NCBI RefSeq assembly: GCF_024345225.1
Contig: NZ_BROD01000001.1
Coordinates: forward strand, 744,001-808,000
From: Clostridium sp. TW13
Lineage (GTDB): Bacteria > Bacillota > Clostridia > Clostridiales > Clostridiaceae
Reading direction: 5' to 3'
Length of the DNA stretch: 64,000 bases
The position numbers and the translations under genes are program-made. Positions 44,813 to 53,884 of the stretch are shown here, in pieces; position 1 is the stretch's first letter; each line of letters opens with the position of its first letter. Below the pieces are notes generated by a model. It was given only the letters and a program-made list of their open reading frames with translations, did no database searches and was not told where the DNA came from.

Positions 44813-47800
44813 ATGAGAAAAATGAAAACTATGGATGGTAATACTGCAGCAGCTCATATAGCGTATGCATTTACAGAAGTTTCTGCAATATATCCAATCA
44901 CACCATCATCACCAATGGCTGAACATGTAGATGAATGGGTAGCGCAAGGAAGAAAAAATATATTTGGACAACCTGTAAGAGTTATGGAAATGCAATCAGA
45001 AGCTGGAGCAGCTGGTGCTGTTCACGGTTCATTACAAGCTGGAGCATTAACAACAACATTTACAGCTTCACAAGGTCTATTATTAATGATACCAAATATG
45101 TACAAAATCTCTGGAGAAATGTTACCAGGAGTATTCCACGTATCAGCTAGAGCATTAGCAACTTCAGCATTAAATATATTTGGAGATCATCAAGACGTTA
45201 TGGCAGCAAGACAAACAGGTTTTGCAATGCTTGCAGAAGGATCAGTTCAAGAAGTTATGGATTTATCAGCAGTAGCTCACTTAACAGCTATTAAGACAAG
45301 AATTCCATTCTTAAACTTCTTCGATGGATTTAGAACTTCTCATGAAATTCAAAAGATCGAAGTTCTTGAATATGATGAATTAGCTAAATTACTTGACTGG
45401 GAATCAGTTAACGCATTTAGAGCAAGAGCTTTAAATCCAAACCACCCTGTAACAAGAGGTACAGCTCAAAATGCAGATATCTACTTCCAAGAAAGAGAAT
45501 CTGTAAACAAATTCTATGATGAATTACCAGAAACAGTAGAAAAATACATGAATGAAATCACTAAGTTAACTGGAAGAGAATATCACTGTTTCGATTACTA
45601 TGGTGCACCAGATGCAGATAGAGTAATCGTAGCTATGGGTTCTGCTACAGATGTATGTGAAGAAACTATAGATTACTTAAATGCAAACGGACAAAAAGTC
45701 GGTGTTGTTAAAGTAAGATTATTCAGACCATTCTCAAATGAAAGATTATTAGCAGCTATTCCAAAGACAGCTAAGAGAATTGCTGTTTTAGATAGAACTA
45801 AGGAACCAGGATCAGCTGGAGAACCATTATACTTAGATGTTAGAAATGCATTCTTCGGTCAAGAAAATGCTCCACTAGTTATTGGTGGTAGATTTGGTTT
45901 AGGATCAAAGGATCCAAATCCAGGACATATTGCTGCAGTTTATGCTAACTTAGCACAAGATGCACCAAAGAATGGATTTACAATAGGAATCAATGATGAT
46001 GTTACTAATACTTCATTAGTAGTTACTGAAGATATAGATGCTACTCCAGAAGGAACTACAGCTTGTAAGTTCTGGGGACTAGGATCAGATGGTACTGTTG
46101 GAGCAAACAAGAGTGCTATAAAGATCATAGGAGACCATACAGACATGTATGCTCAAGGATACTTCTTCTACGATTCAAAGAAATCTGGTGGAATTACAGT
46201 ATCTCACTTAAGATTTGGTAAGAAGGCGATTAAGTCACCATACTTAATAAACAAAGCAGACTTTGTTTCATGTTCTAACCAATCATACATCCACAAATAC
46301 AATGTACTTGATGGATTAAAACCAGGTTCAACTTTCTTATTAAATACTATCTGGACTCCAGAAGATTTAGAAGAAAAGTTACCAGCATCATATAAGAGAT
46401 TCTTAGCAAATAACAATATTAAGTTCTATACTTTAAATGCTATTGCTATAGCTCAAGAAATTGGTCTTGGTGGAAGAATTAACATGATAATGCAATCAGC
46501 ATTCTTCAAGTTAGCTAGAATCATACCACTAGAAGATGCAATAAAATACTTAAAAGATGCAGTTGTTGCTTCTTATGGTAAGAAGGGTGAAAAAGTTGTT
46601 AACATGAACAACGCAGCTATCGATAGAGGTGTTGAATCAATAGTTGAAATTAAGATCCCAGAAGCTTGGAAAACAGCTGTAGATGAAGAAGCAGCTCCAG
46701 TTAAACATGCTTCTAAATTCGTTAAGGATATAGTTATCCCAATGAACAGACAAGAAGGAGATCAACTTCCTGTATCTACATTTGTAGGAATGGAAGATGG
46801 TACATTTGAAGCAGGTACTGCAGCTTTCGAAAAGAGAGGAATTGCAGTTAACGTTCCAGAATGGGATTCAGAAAAATGTATTCAATGTAACCAATGTTCT
46901 TTAGTATGTCCACATGCTGCTATAAGACCATTCTTATTAACAGAAGCAGAAAAGAATGCTGCTCCAGCTGCAACTAAGACAGTAGCTACTAAGGGAATAA
47001 AGACTGAAGAAACTTTAGTATATGCAATGGGTGTAACACCACTTGATTGTTCAGGTTGTGGAAACTGTGCTCAAATATGTCCAGCACCAGGAAAAGCATT
47101 AGTTATGAAACCACAAGAATCTCAACATGATCAAATAGATGCTTGGGATTACTTAACTTATGAAGTTTCTACTAAGAAGAACCCAATGAACAAGAATACA
47201 GTTAAGGGTAGCCAATTTGAACAACCATTACTTGAGTTCTCAGGAGCTTGTGCAGGTTGTGGAGAAACTCCATATGCTAAGCTTATAACTCAATTATTTG
47301 GAGATAGAATGATGGTTGCTAATGCAACAGGATGTTCTTCAATTTGGGGAGGTTCAGCACCTTCTACACCTTACACAACTAACAAAAATGGACATGGTCC
47401 AGCTTGGGCAAACTCTTTATTTGAAGACAATGCTGAATATGGATTAGGTATGTTCTTAGGAGTTAAGGCTATAAGAGAAAGAATAGCTGAAAGAGCTCAA
47501 GAAGCAATCGCTGCAGGAGATGCTGCAAAGGATGCTCTTCAAGATTGGTTAGACAACATGAATGAAGGAGCTGGAACTAGAGAAAGAGCTGATAAATTAG
47601 TAGAAGCTCTAGAAAAATCAGGAAGTGATATAGCAAAAGCTATATTAGCTGAAAAAGACTACTTCGTTAAGAGATCTCAATGGATCTTCGGTGGAGACGG
47701 ATGGGCTTACGACATCGGATACGGTGGAGTTGACCACGTATTAGCTTCAGGAGAAGACGTAAATGTATTTGTATTTGATACAGAAGTTTACTCAAATACA

Positions 47801-48319
47801 GGTGGACAATCTTCTAAATCTACACCAACTGCTGCAATAGCTAAATTTGCTGCATCAGGTAAGAGAACAAAGAAGAAGGATCTTGGAATGATGGCTATGA
47901 CTTATGGTTACGTATATGTAGCTCAAGTTAACATGGGAGCTGATAAGAACCAAGTTCTTAAAGCAATCGCTGAAGCAGAAGCTTACAAGGGACCATCATT
48001 AATAATCGGTTATGCACCATGTATAAACCACGGTTTAAGAATTGGTATGGGTAACAGCCAAGAAGAAGCTAAGAGAGCTACAGCTTGTGGATACTGGCAA
48101 ATGTACAGATTCAATCCTGAATTAAAGGGAACTGAAACAAATCCATTCAGCTTAGATTCTAAAGAACCAACAGCAGACTTCAAGGAATTCTTAATGGGCG
48201 AAGTAAGATACTCTTCACTTGCTAAGGCATTCCCAGAACAAGCTGAAGCTTTATTCGAAAAGACTCATAAAGATGCTATGGAAAGATTAGAAGGATACAA
48301 AGCATTAGCTAATAAATAA
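44813..48319 (+). CDS. nifJ: Pyruvate:ferredoxin (flavodoxin) oxidoreductase
   Basis: A 1168-residue single-chain PFOR that oxidises pyruvate to acetyl-CoA and CO2, reducing ferredoxin or flavodoxin in the cytosol. The N-terminal domain (MDGNTAAAHIAYAFTEVSAI, then YPITPSSPMAEHVD) starts the pyrimidine-binding region. Two 4Fe-4S ferredoxin clusters begin near Cys689 (CIQCNQCSLVCP) and Cys746 (CSGCGNCAQICP). A proximal cluster includes CAGCGETPY near 813. The TPP-binding region GDGWAYDIGYGG lies near 961, followed by NVFVFDTEVYSNTGGQSSKSTP. Codons use more C-ending forms (AAC, TTC, TAC) than the neighbours, as expected of a very highly expressed gene. A strong terminator follows. Confidence 0.97.
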   Translation: MRKMKTMDGNTAAAHIAYAFTEVSAIYPITPSSPMAEHVDEWVAQGRKNIFGQPVRVMEMQSEAGAAGAVHGSLQAGALTTTFTASQGLLLMIPNMYKISGEMLPGVFHVSARALATSALNIFGDHQDVMAARQTGFAMLAEGSVQEVMDLSAVAHLTAIKTRIPFLNFFDGFRTSHEIQKIEVLEYDELAKLLDWESVNAFRARALNPNHPVTRGTAQNADIYFQERESVNKFYDELPETVEKYMNEITKLTGREYHCFDYYGAPDADRVIVAMGSATDVCEETIDYLNANGQKVGVVKVRLFRPFSNERLLAAIPKTAKRIAVLDRTKEPGSAGEPLYLDVRNAFFGQENAPLVIGGRFGLGSKDPNPGHIAAVYANLAQDAPKNGFTIGINDDVTNTSLVVTEDIDATPEGTTACKFWGLGSDGTVGANKSAIKIIGDHTDMYAQGYFFYDSKKSGGITVSHLRFGKKAIKSPYLINKADFVSCSNQSYIHKYNVLDGLKPGSTFLLNTIWTPEDLEEKLPASYKRFLANNNIKFYTLNAIAIAQEIGLGGRINMIMQSAFFKLARIIPLEDAIKYLKDAVVASYGKKGEKVVNMNNAAIDRGVESIVEIKIPEAWKTAVDEEAAPVKHASKFVKDIVIPMNRQEGDQLPVSTFVGMEDGTFEAGTAAFEKRGIAVNVPEWDSEKCIQCNQCSLVCPHAAIRPFLLTEAEKNAAPAATKTVATKGIKTEETLVYAMGVTPLDCSGCGNCAQICPAPGKALVMKPQESQHDQIDAWDYLTYEVSTKKNPMNKNTVKGSQFEQPLLEFSGACAGCGETPYAKLITQLFGDRMMVANATGCSSIWGGSAPSTPYTTNKNGHGPAWANSLFEDNAEYGLGMFLGVKAIRERIAERAQEAIAAGDAAKDALQDWLDNMNEGAGTRERADKLVEALEKSGSDIAKAILAEKDYFVKRSQWIFGGDGWAYDIGYGGVDHVLASGEDVNVFVFDTEVYSNTGGQSSKSTPTAAIAKFAASGKRTKKKDLGMMAMTYGYVYVAQVNMGADKNQVLKAIAEAEAYKGPSLIIGYAPCINHGLRIGMGNSQEEAKRATACGYWQMYRFNPELKGTETNPFSLDSKEPTADFKEFLMGEVRYSSLAKAFPEQAEALFEKTHKDAMERLEGYKALANK

Positions 48320-48345
48320 TTTTAGAAAATAGATTGATGATAATG

Positions 48346-48375
48346 AAGAGCTAGGCATTAAGCCTAGCTCTTTTG
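48346..48375 (+). terminator. Intrinsic terminator after nifJ
   Basis: AAGAGCTAGGC (48346-48356) pairs perfectly with GCCTAGCTCTT (48362-48372), followed by Ts. Confidence 0.92.
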
Positions 48376-48613
48376 ATATTGAAAAATAATTTTGTATATT
48401 TTGAAAACTGCATACACAAAATAAATCGAAAGAGAATATAAACTGCAGAGAAAAATAATATAAATGCTGTGGTATTGAAAAAATATACTTGTAAAAATAT
48501 ATGTGAAACTAATATAAATACAGAATATTAACTAAAAAATAGTAAAGATGAAAAAAAAGCTTTTATTAATTGAAATTTAAGGTTACAATTAGAACATAAC
48601 AAATTATCTTAAT
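48376..48613. other. AT-rich intergenic spacer with no recognised gene
   Basis: Between the nifJ terminator and the DUF1292 ribosome site. No ORF with a ribosome site, no tRNA fold and no confident promoter were found. ACTGCA occurs at two places near 48410 and 48450 but without wider repetition. Confidence 0.5.
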
Positions 48614-48638
48614 AAGGAGGTGAATTCACACAAATAGT

Positions 48639-49040
48639 ATGTGTGAGTTAAATATGTCAGAAAAAGATTTAAATAAATGTAATTGTCAATCAGATGAACA
48701 CGAAGAAAAACAAGGATGCGGTTGTGGCGGACATGATCATGACCATGAGTGTGGTTGCGGCGGACACGATCATGGACACGACCATGAATGTGGATGTGGC
48801 TGTGAAGATGAATATGAATCATTTGTAGTGGATTTAGAAGATGAAAATGGAAACATAATCAGTTGTGATGTAATTGATTCTTTTGAATATAAAGAAAAGG
48901 AATATGTTTTAGTTCAAAATCCAGAAGATGCATCAGTATACTTATTCAGATCTGAAGGTGAAGAAGGCGAATTAACAGTGCCTGATGAAGCTGAATTTGA
49001 TGAAGTGACAAAATATTATCAAGAAGAATTAGCAGAATAA
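48639..49040 (+). CDS. DUF1292 protein with His/Cys-rich metal-binding N-terminus
   Basis: A 133-residue acidic protein. The C-terminal part (about 58-130, SFVVDLEDENGNIISCDVI then EYVLVQNPEDASVYLF) is a DUF1292 domain, common and uncharacterised in Firmicutes. The N-terminal part (about 14-56) is a tandem array of CGCGGHDHDHEC-like units with about ten His and eleven Cys, suggesting Zn, Ni or Cu binding or storage. AAGGAGG (48614-48620) is unusually far (18 nt) from ATG 48639 and further from the alternative ATG 48654 (MSEKDLNKC). A small hairpin TCACAC/GTGTGA (48626-48646) between them may shorten the effective distance to 48654. Confidence 0.8.
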   Translation: MCELNMSEKDLNKCNCQSDEHEEKQGCGCGGHDHDHECGCGGHDHGHDHECGCGCEDEYESFVVDLEDENGNIISCDVIDSFEYKEKEYVLVQNPEDASVYLFRSEGEEGELTVPDEAEFDEVTKYYQEELAE

Positions 49041-49059
49041 TTTAAATTAAACAAAAATG

Positions 49060-49100
49060 AGCACTGATTTTTAGGATGTAATCTTAATTCAGTGCTTTAT
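49060..49100 (+). terminator. Probable terminator after the DUF1292 gene
   Basis: AGCACTGA (49060-49067) pairs with TCAGTGCT (49089-49096), with a T-rich tail. Confidence 0.65.
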
Positions 49101-49126
49101 TTGATTGTATAAATAGAGGTGATATT

Positions 49127-49768
49127 ATGGAGAAATTAGCTATATTCGACATTGATTTTACAATAACTAAAAAAGAAACATTAATGGAATTATTCAAGTT
49201 CATGATGCATGAAGATTGTAAAAATATAAAGTTTATTCCGAGGGCTGTATTTAGTGGGCTTATGTTTGTTCTTAAAATATATGATGAGAGAAAAACTAAA
49301 GAAACATTCTTGAAGTTTTTGGATGGAATTGAGGCTGAAGAATTAGCAAGAATAGTGAAAAAGTATTATAAAGAAAGATTGAGCAAAATTTTATATAAAG
49401 ATGCAATTGATAAAATTAAAGAATTAAAAGGTAAAGGATATAAAATTTATTTGATTTCTGCATCTCCTGAATTTTATTTAAATGAGATGTATGCGATTAA
49501 GGAAGTAGATAAGATAATAGGAACAAAATTTACTATAAAAGATGGAAGATTCATAAGAAGTATGGATGGCGAAAATTGTAAGGGAGAGGAAAAGGTAAAA
49601 AGACTAAAGGAAGAATTAGAAAAGGAAAAAATAGAAGTGGATTTTAAAAATTCATATATGTTTTCAGATTCTTTGTCTGATAAACCATTATTTGATTTAG
49701 TAGGTAATCCGTATTTGATTAACTTTAAGAAAAACCATGAATATATTAAAAAATTAAATTGGAATTGA
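49127..49768 (+). CDS. HAD-IB family phosphatase, phosphoserine-phosphatase-like
   Basis: A 213-residue HAD hydrolase of subfamily IB. DIDFT at residues 8-12 supplies Asp8 and Asp10. A helical C1 cap (about 17-95) follows, then LISASPEFYLNEM near 120 (motif II Ser), a Lys region near 150 and MFSDSLSDKPLF near 184 (motif IV). Relatives include SerB-like phosphatases and lipid-phosphate phosphatases acting on wall precursors. The substrate is unknown. GAGGTGATATT gives the ribosome site. Monocistronic in appearance. Confidence 0.82.
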   Translation: MEKLAIFDIDFTITKKETLMELFKFMMHEDCKNIKFIPRAVFSGLMFVLKIYDERKTKETFLKFLDGIEAEELARIVKKYYKERLSKILYKDAIDKIKELKGKGYKIYLISASPEFYLNEMYAIKEVDKIIGTKFTIKDGRFIRSMDGENCKGEEKVKRLKEELEKEKIEVDFKNSYMFSDSLSDKPLFDLVGNPYLINFKKNHEYIKKLNWN

Positions 49769-50028
49769 TAAAATTCATAATATAATTTAAAATATAATCA
49801 AATGTATAAATGTATAATAAAAATATAAGAATTTAAATACAAAATATGCATGGAATCAAAAAAAGTGTCGTTAATATAAAAAATGTGATATAATTTATAA
49901 TATAAATGAAGAAATGAGTGATTTCGTTGCGAAAATTATGTGATTTTTAAATGAAATATATCGTTACCACAAATGAAATATGGTATAATTCAAATGATGA
50001 GAAGTTGTTATAGGGGGGGTATATTTAT
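49769..50028 (+). promoter_or_regulatory. Leader region of the chemotaxis operon
   Basis: 260 bp of very AT-rich DNA. Two TATAAT boxes (49889-49894, with TGTGA just upstream, and 49984-49989) could be sigma-A -10 elements, but no good -35 goes with either. No sigma-D TAAA-N15-CCGATAA pattern was found here. TAGGGGGGG near 50012 is the fapA ribosome site. Confidence 0.35.
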
Positions 50029-51804
50029 ATGGATGGGGATTCAGAAGATATACAAGTTAAAAATGAAGGTGCTTACGTTAAAGATGGGAAATTAATGTTT
50101 AGTACCGATGGATCAAATGATAGTAAATTCACCGTGAAATTAAATCCTTCAAAACATATGAAAATAATTGTCGATGGATGTGAGTATGAAACAGCTTGTG
50201 AAGTCACATGTAAGAATGATGTTAAAGTGGAATTGGTTTCGAGTAAGGCGGAAAGAAGATTAGATATCAATATTTCTAATGATAAATTAAAAGTTTATGC
50301 ATGTGTTGAATATATATCTCAACATCAATACAAGCTTAAAGATTTACCTATATCAAGACGTCTAGATTTTGTTGAGGAGTTTGATAAAGAAATACAACCT
50401 CCATTATATACAATAGATGAAGTAAAAGAAATATTGAAAAGCAAAAATGTAGTATACGGCTTAAATCTAGAAAATATTAAAAGTTTGTGTGAAGATAAAA
50501 ATGGCACTGAATACATGGTTGCTGAAGCAAAAGAAATAATTGAAACAGTTCAAGATACTGTGAAATTAGAGTTTGAGAAGGAAAAAATTCACAAGGTAGC
50601 TGATGATGCTGTCAATATTGATTTTAGAGAAGTAAAAGATATTGCTATGGTAAAACCAGGAGAAAAAATTGGAGAGATTATACTTGGGAAACAAGGCGAA
50701 GATGGAATTAATGTGAATAATAAGCCTATCAAATGTGCCAAGTATATAGCAGGTGCATTCAATATAGGTGAAGGTGCAGCTAAAAAAGACAATTTAGTAA
50801 TTTCAACTATAGAAGGAATGCCTGAATTTAAAAATAATACATTTTGTGTTAAAAAATTATATCAAGTTGATAGCAATGTTGATTTGTCTACAGGTAATGT
50901 TAATTTTATAGGGAGTGTTCTGATAAAAGGAAATGTATCTGAAGGAATGACAGTAGTTGCAGGTAGTGACGTTAATATAGCTGGAAATGTTGAATTAGCC
51001 AAGGTTTTGGCTAAAGGTGATTTACATATTAGCGGAAATGTAATTGGAAGCACCATAGTTATTGGTGGAGAAGATGTTGATAAAAAGCAAGAACTTAATA
51101 CATTGATAAACTTGAAAGAAGAACTTTCAAAATTACAAGAAACTGTCTATTCAATTAAGGAAAAGAATGTTGCAGTGAATAGATATGATGATGGAGAGTT
51201 AATAAAAGTATTGGTTGAGAGTAAATTCAAATCAATAAGTACAGACTGTATGAGTATAATCAGATTTAATTTAAAAGAAAAAGGCAAATTTGATGATTTG
51301 GTAATGTTAGCAAGGGAAAAGTTAATTGGCCTTGCACCAGTAAAAATAAAACATGTAAATGAACTTGATTGTATACGTACATTAGTTGAGGAATATATAA
51401 AGGAAATATCAACTGGTATAAAGATTCATTCTAAAGCTATTTTCTCATATATTCAAGGAACAAATGTAAGTTGTTCAGGAGATATATTTATTGATGGTAG
51501 GGGAGCCTACACATCTAATATAATAGCTAACAACTCGATTTATTTTACAAGAAAAGACAGTGTTTTACGAGGTGGAAGACTTCAGGCGGAAAAAGAGATA
51601 AAGTGTGGAGTAATTGGAAGTGACGGTCATGTGACAACCGTTGTGGAGATAGTAGGTAAAGGGGATATATGGGCAGAAGTTGCCTATGCTAATACGATAT
51701 TTAAAATTAAAGGGAAGACTTTAACTTTACAAGATGATTCTAAGAATATTCATGTATATTTAGATGAGATGAATATGATAGATATAGATAAATTGAGTCT
51801 ATAG
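50029..51804 (+). CDS. FapA (DUF342) family protein heading the chemotaxis operon
   Basis: A 591-residue DUF342/FapA protein. The N-terminal part (about 1-215) leads to a central Gly-rich right-handed beta-helix (about 225-350: GEKIGEIILGKQGEDGINV, then GNVNFIGSVLIKGNVSEGM and GNVELAKVLAKGDLHISGNV). A coiled coil (about 355-400, LINLKEELSKLQETV) and a second beta-helical stretch follow. Family members are polar or membrane-associated scaffold proteins linked to flagella and motility, but the biochemical role is unclear. It is first in an operon, 10 nt from cheW, and its fusion to motility genes supports that link. Confidence 0.8.
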   Translation: MDGDSEDIQVKNEGAYVKDGKLMFSTDGSNDSKFTVKLNPSKHMKIIVDGCEYETACEVTCKNDVKVELVSSKAERRLDINISNDKLKVYACVEYISQHQYKLKDLPISRRLDFVEEFDKEIQPPLYTIDEVKEILKSKNVVYGLNLENIKSLCEDKNGTEYMVAEAKEIIETVQDTVKLEFEKEKIHKVADDAVNIDFREVKDIAMVKPGEKIGEIILGKQGEDGINVNNKPIKCAKYIAGAFNIGEGAAKKDNLVISTIEGMPEFKNNTFCVKKLYQVDSNVDLSTGNVNFIGSVLIKGNVSEGMTVVAGSDVNIAGNVELAKVLAKGDLHISGNVIGSTIVIGGEDVDKKQELNTLINLKEELSKLQETVYSIKEKNVAVNRYDDGELIKVLVESKFKSISTDCMSIIRFNLKEKGKFDDLVMLAREKLIGLAPVKIKHVNELDCIRTLVEEYIKEISTGIKIHSKAIFSYIQGTNVSCSGDIFIDGRGAYTSNIIANNSIYFTRKDSVLRGGRLQAEKEIKCGVIGSDGHVTTVVEIVGKGDIWAEVAYANTIFKIKGKTLTLQDDSKNIHVYLDEMNMIDIDKLSL

Positions 51805-51814
51805 GAGGAGAAAA

Positions 51815-52264
51815 ATGAATAATAATGAAGTGAAATTATTAATTTTCAGCTTGAATGGCGAAAAATATGCCACAGATATTATGGATGTTGAAAGAATATT
51901 AGGTTACGAGACTCCAACAGAATTGCCAGACTCACCTGATTTTGTGAAAGGTGTAATTAATTATGAAGATGGGATTCTACCAATAATGAGTCTTTCTGCT
52001 AAGTTTAACTTTGGTGATAAGGAAATAAAACCTGAAGCTAAGATTGTTGTAATAAAAGATAATGATTTTAAAATAGGTATTATAGTTGATAATGTTTATG
52101 AAGTTATGGATGTCAAAACGGATTTGATTGAAAAACCTTCGACTATAGGAGCTAGTATATCGCAAAGATATATGAGTGGCTTGATAAGATTAGATGACAA
52201 AATAGTAATTCTGCTGGATGTACCTAAGATTTTAAATCAAGAAGAAAAAGATCAATTGAGATAG
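51815..52264 (+). CDS. cheW: Chemotaxis coupling protein CheW (first copy)
   Basis: A 149-residue CheW domain that couples chemoreceptors to CheA. It starts with KLLIFSLNGEKYATDIMDVERIL, then GVINYEDGILPIMSLSAKF near 46 (the GxxNxRGxxxPxxxL receptor-contact pattern), and KIGIIVDNVYEVMDV near 88. AGGAGG lies 6 nt before the ATG. A second, shorter cheW at 57725 is closer to the usual sequence (GLINLRGSIL), so the two may serve different receptors or have different affinities. Confidence 0.88.
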   Translation: MNNNEVKLLIFSLNGEKYATDIMDVERILGYETPTELPDSPDFVKGVINYEDGILPIMSLSAKFNFGDKEIKPEAKIVVIKDNDFKIGIIVDNVYEVMDVKTDLIEKPSTIGASISQRYMSGLIRLDDKIVILLDVPKILNQEEKDQLR

Positions 52265-52274
52265 AGGAATTACG

Positions 52275-52763
52275 ATGATACAGAAAGATGTAAGAGTGGG
52301 TATAGCAGACTTAAATGTAGTAAATTCTCCAGACAGAATTATGACCATTGGATTAGGATCTTGTGTAGGAATAGTTATGTATGATAAAGTTAAAGAAATA
52401 GGTGGACTTGCTCATATTATGTTATCAGATAGTTCTCAATTCAAAAGTGTCACTAATCCGCTTAAATTTGCAGATTTAGCAATTCCTATATTGCTAGATA
52501 AGTTAGTGCAATTAGGGTGCAATAAGAAAAATATTACTGCTAAGATTGCAGGGGGAGCTTCTATGTTTGCGTTTTCGGATAAAAGCATGATTAGTGATAT
52601 TGGAGAACGTAATGGTGAAGCAGTAAAAATAGCATTGAAAAAATTATGTATCCCAATTGTGTCCGAACATCTGGGAGGCAACAAAGGAAGAACAATGATC
52701 TTAGATTCTTCTAATGGGCAAGTAACTATAAAGATAGTCGGGCAAGGAATAATCGAAATATAA
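52275..52763 (+). CDS. cheD: Chemoreceptor glutamine deamidase CheD
   Basis: A 162-residue enzyme that deamidates receptor glutamines and, with CheC, adjusts CheA activity. The catalytic Cys30 is in GLGSCVGIVMYD and His47 in GGLAHIMLSDS. KIAGGASMF near 98 is the conserved CheC-contact/active-site strand. It sits 10 nt downstream of cheW. The CheC-CheD pair in the same operon is the Bacillus/Clostridium adaptation system. Confidence 0.92.
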   Translation: MIQKDVRVGIADLNVVNSPDRIMTIGLGSCVGIVMYDKVKEIGGLAHIMLSDSSQFKSVTNPLKFADLAIPILLDKLVQLGCNKKNITAKIAGGASMFAFSDKSMISDIGERNGEAVKIALKKLCIPIVSEHLGGNKGRTMILDSSNGQVTIKIVGQGIIEI

Positions 52764-52776
52764 TGGAGTGATTGTT

Positions 52777-53874
52777 TTGGGTAAAATAAGAGTAGTAGTT
52801 GTTGATGATTCGGCTTTAATGAGAAAAATAGTATCAGATATGATAAATGCAGAAGAGGATATGGAAGTCGTAGCTATTGCTAGAAATGGTCTAGAGTTGA
52901 TTGAAAAAATAGATTTATATAAACCAGAAGTGATAACTCTTGATGTGGAAATGCCAAAATTAGATGGAATCAATACTTTAAAAGAATTAAAGAAGTTAAA
53001 AATTAATTCAAAAGTTATTATGTTAAGTTCTTTGACAAGAAGTTCATCTGAAGTAACTTTGGAATGTCTTGATTTGGGCGCATTTGATTTTGTGTTAAAG
53101 CCTTCTGGCTCTATATCATTAGATATAAGCAAGGTAAAAGAAGAACTAATCAGAAAAATTAGAAGTAGTCAAAAAGCCAATGCACATACTGTTAATAAAT
53201 CATTTAATTCTATAGATAAAAGCAGAATTTATGGTGAAAATAACAGTAATGGCAATGTAGCAAAAAAAGAAACAATTACTACAAAAAAACAATTAAATAA
53301 TAAAATTAATGCAGTTGTTATTGGAGCATCTACAGGTGGGCCTAAGGCTTTACAAACAGTATTGACTGCAATAAAAGCTAATTTAGGAGTTCCAGTATTT
53401 GTGGTGCAGCATATGCCCATAGGTTTTACAAAAGCTTTTGCTAATAGATTAAATGATTATTGTAATTTAAGAGTCTTGGAAGCTGATGATGGAATGGAAA
53501 TTAGGGAAGATACAATATACATAGCGCAGGGCGGAAGCCATATGAAAGTTGAAAAAAATAGAATTGTTTTGTCTTCAGAAAATCCTATATGGGGAGTGAG
53601 GCCAGCAGTTGATAAATTATTTATTTCTGCAGCAGAAATATATAAAGGAAATTTATTATCAGTAGTACTCACCGGGATGGGAAAGGATGGAGCCAATGGA
53701 ACCGTTGAAGTGAAGAAAATGGGTGGATACACTATATCACAGGATGAAGCTACATCAACAATTTATGGAATGCCTAAAGCTACCTACGAAACAGGTATGG
53801 TGGATGAGGTGCTACCTCTAGATAGAATTGGAACAAGAATCGATGAGTTAGTAAGAAAAAGTAGAATAATGTAG
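52777..53874 (+). CDS. cheB: Chemotaxis protein-glutamate methylesterase CheB
   Basis: A 365-residue response regulator esterase that removes receptor methyl groups. The receiver domain (about 1-120) has VVDDSAL near residue 7, phosphorylated Asp56 in LDVEMPKLDG, and the Lys of VLKPSGS. After a basic linker the esterase domain (about 173-360) holds the Ser185-His212-Asp304 triad in GASTGGPKAL, QHMPIGFT and GMGKDGANG. The start is TTG 52777, preceded by GGAGTGA (52765-52771); the in-frame GTG at 52768 overlaps that site and is less likely. Confidence 0.92.
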   Translation: MGKIRVVVVDDSALMRKIVSDMINAEEDMEVVAIARNGLELIEKIDLYKPEVITLDVEMPKLDGINTLKELKKLKINSKVIMLSSLTRSSSEVTLECLDLGAFDFVLKPSGSISLDISKVKEELIRKIRSSQKANAHTVNKSFNSIDKSRIYGENNSNGNVAKKETITTKKQLNNKINAVVIGASTGGPKALQTVLTAIKANLGVPVFVVQHMPIGFTKAFANRLNDYCNLRVLEADDGMEIREDTIYIAQGGSHMKVEKNRIVLSSENPIWGVRPAVDKLFISAAEIYKGNLLSVVLTGMGKDGANGTVEVKKMGGYTISQDEATSTIYGMPKATYETGMVDEVLPLDRIGTRIDELVRKSRIM

Positions 53875-53884
53875 GGGGGACAAA

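Noticed and set aside
48398-48425. TTGAAAACTGCATAC-like string resembling the spacers after clostridial rRNA genes
   Set aside because: No 16S, 23S, 5S or tRNA sequence is nearby. The match is short and in AT-rich DNA.
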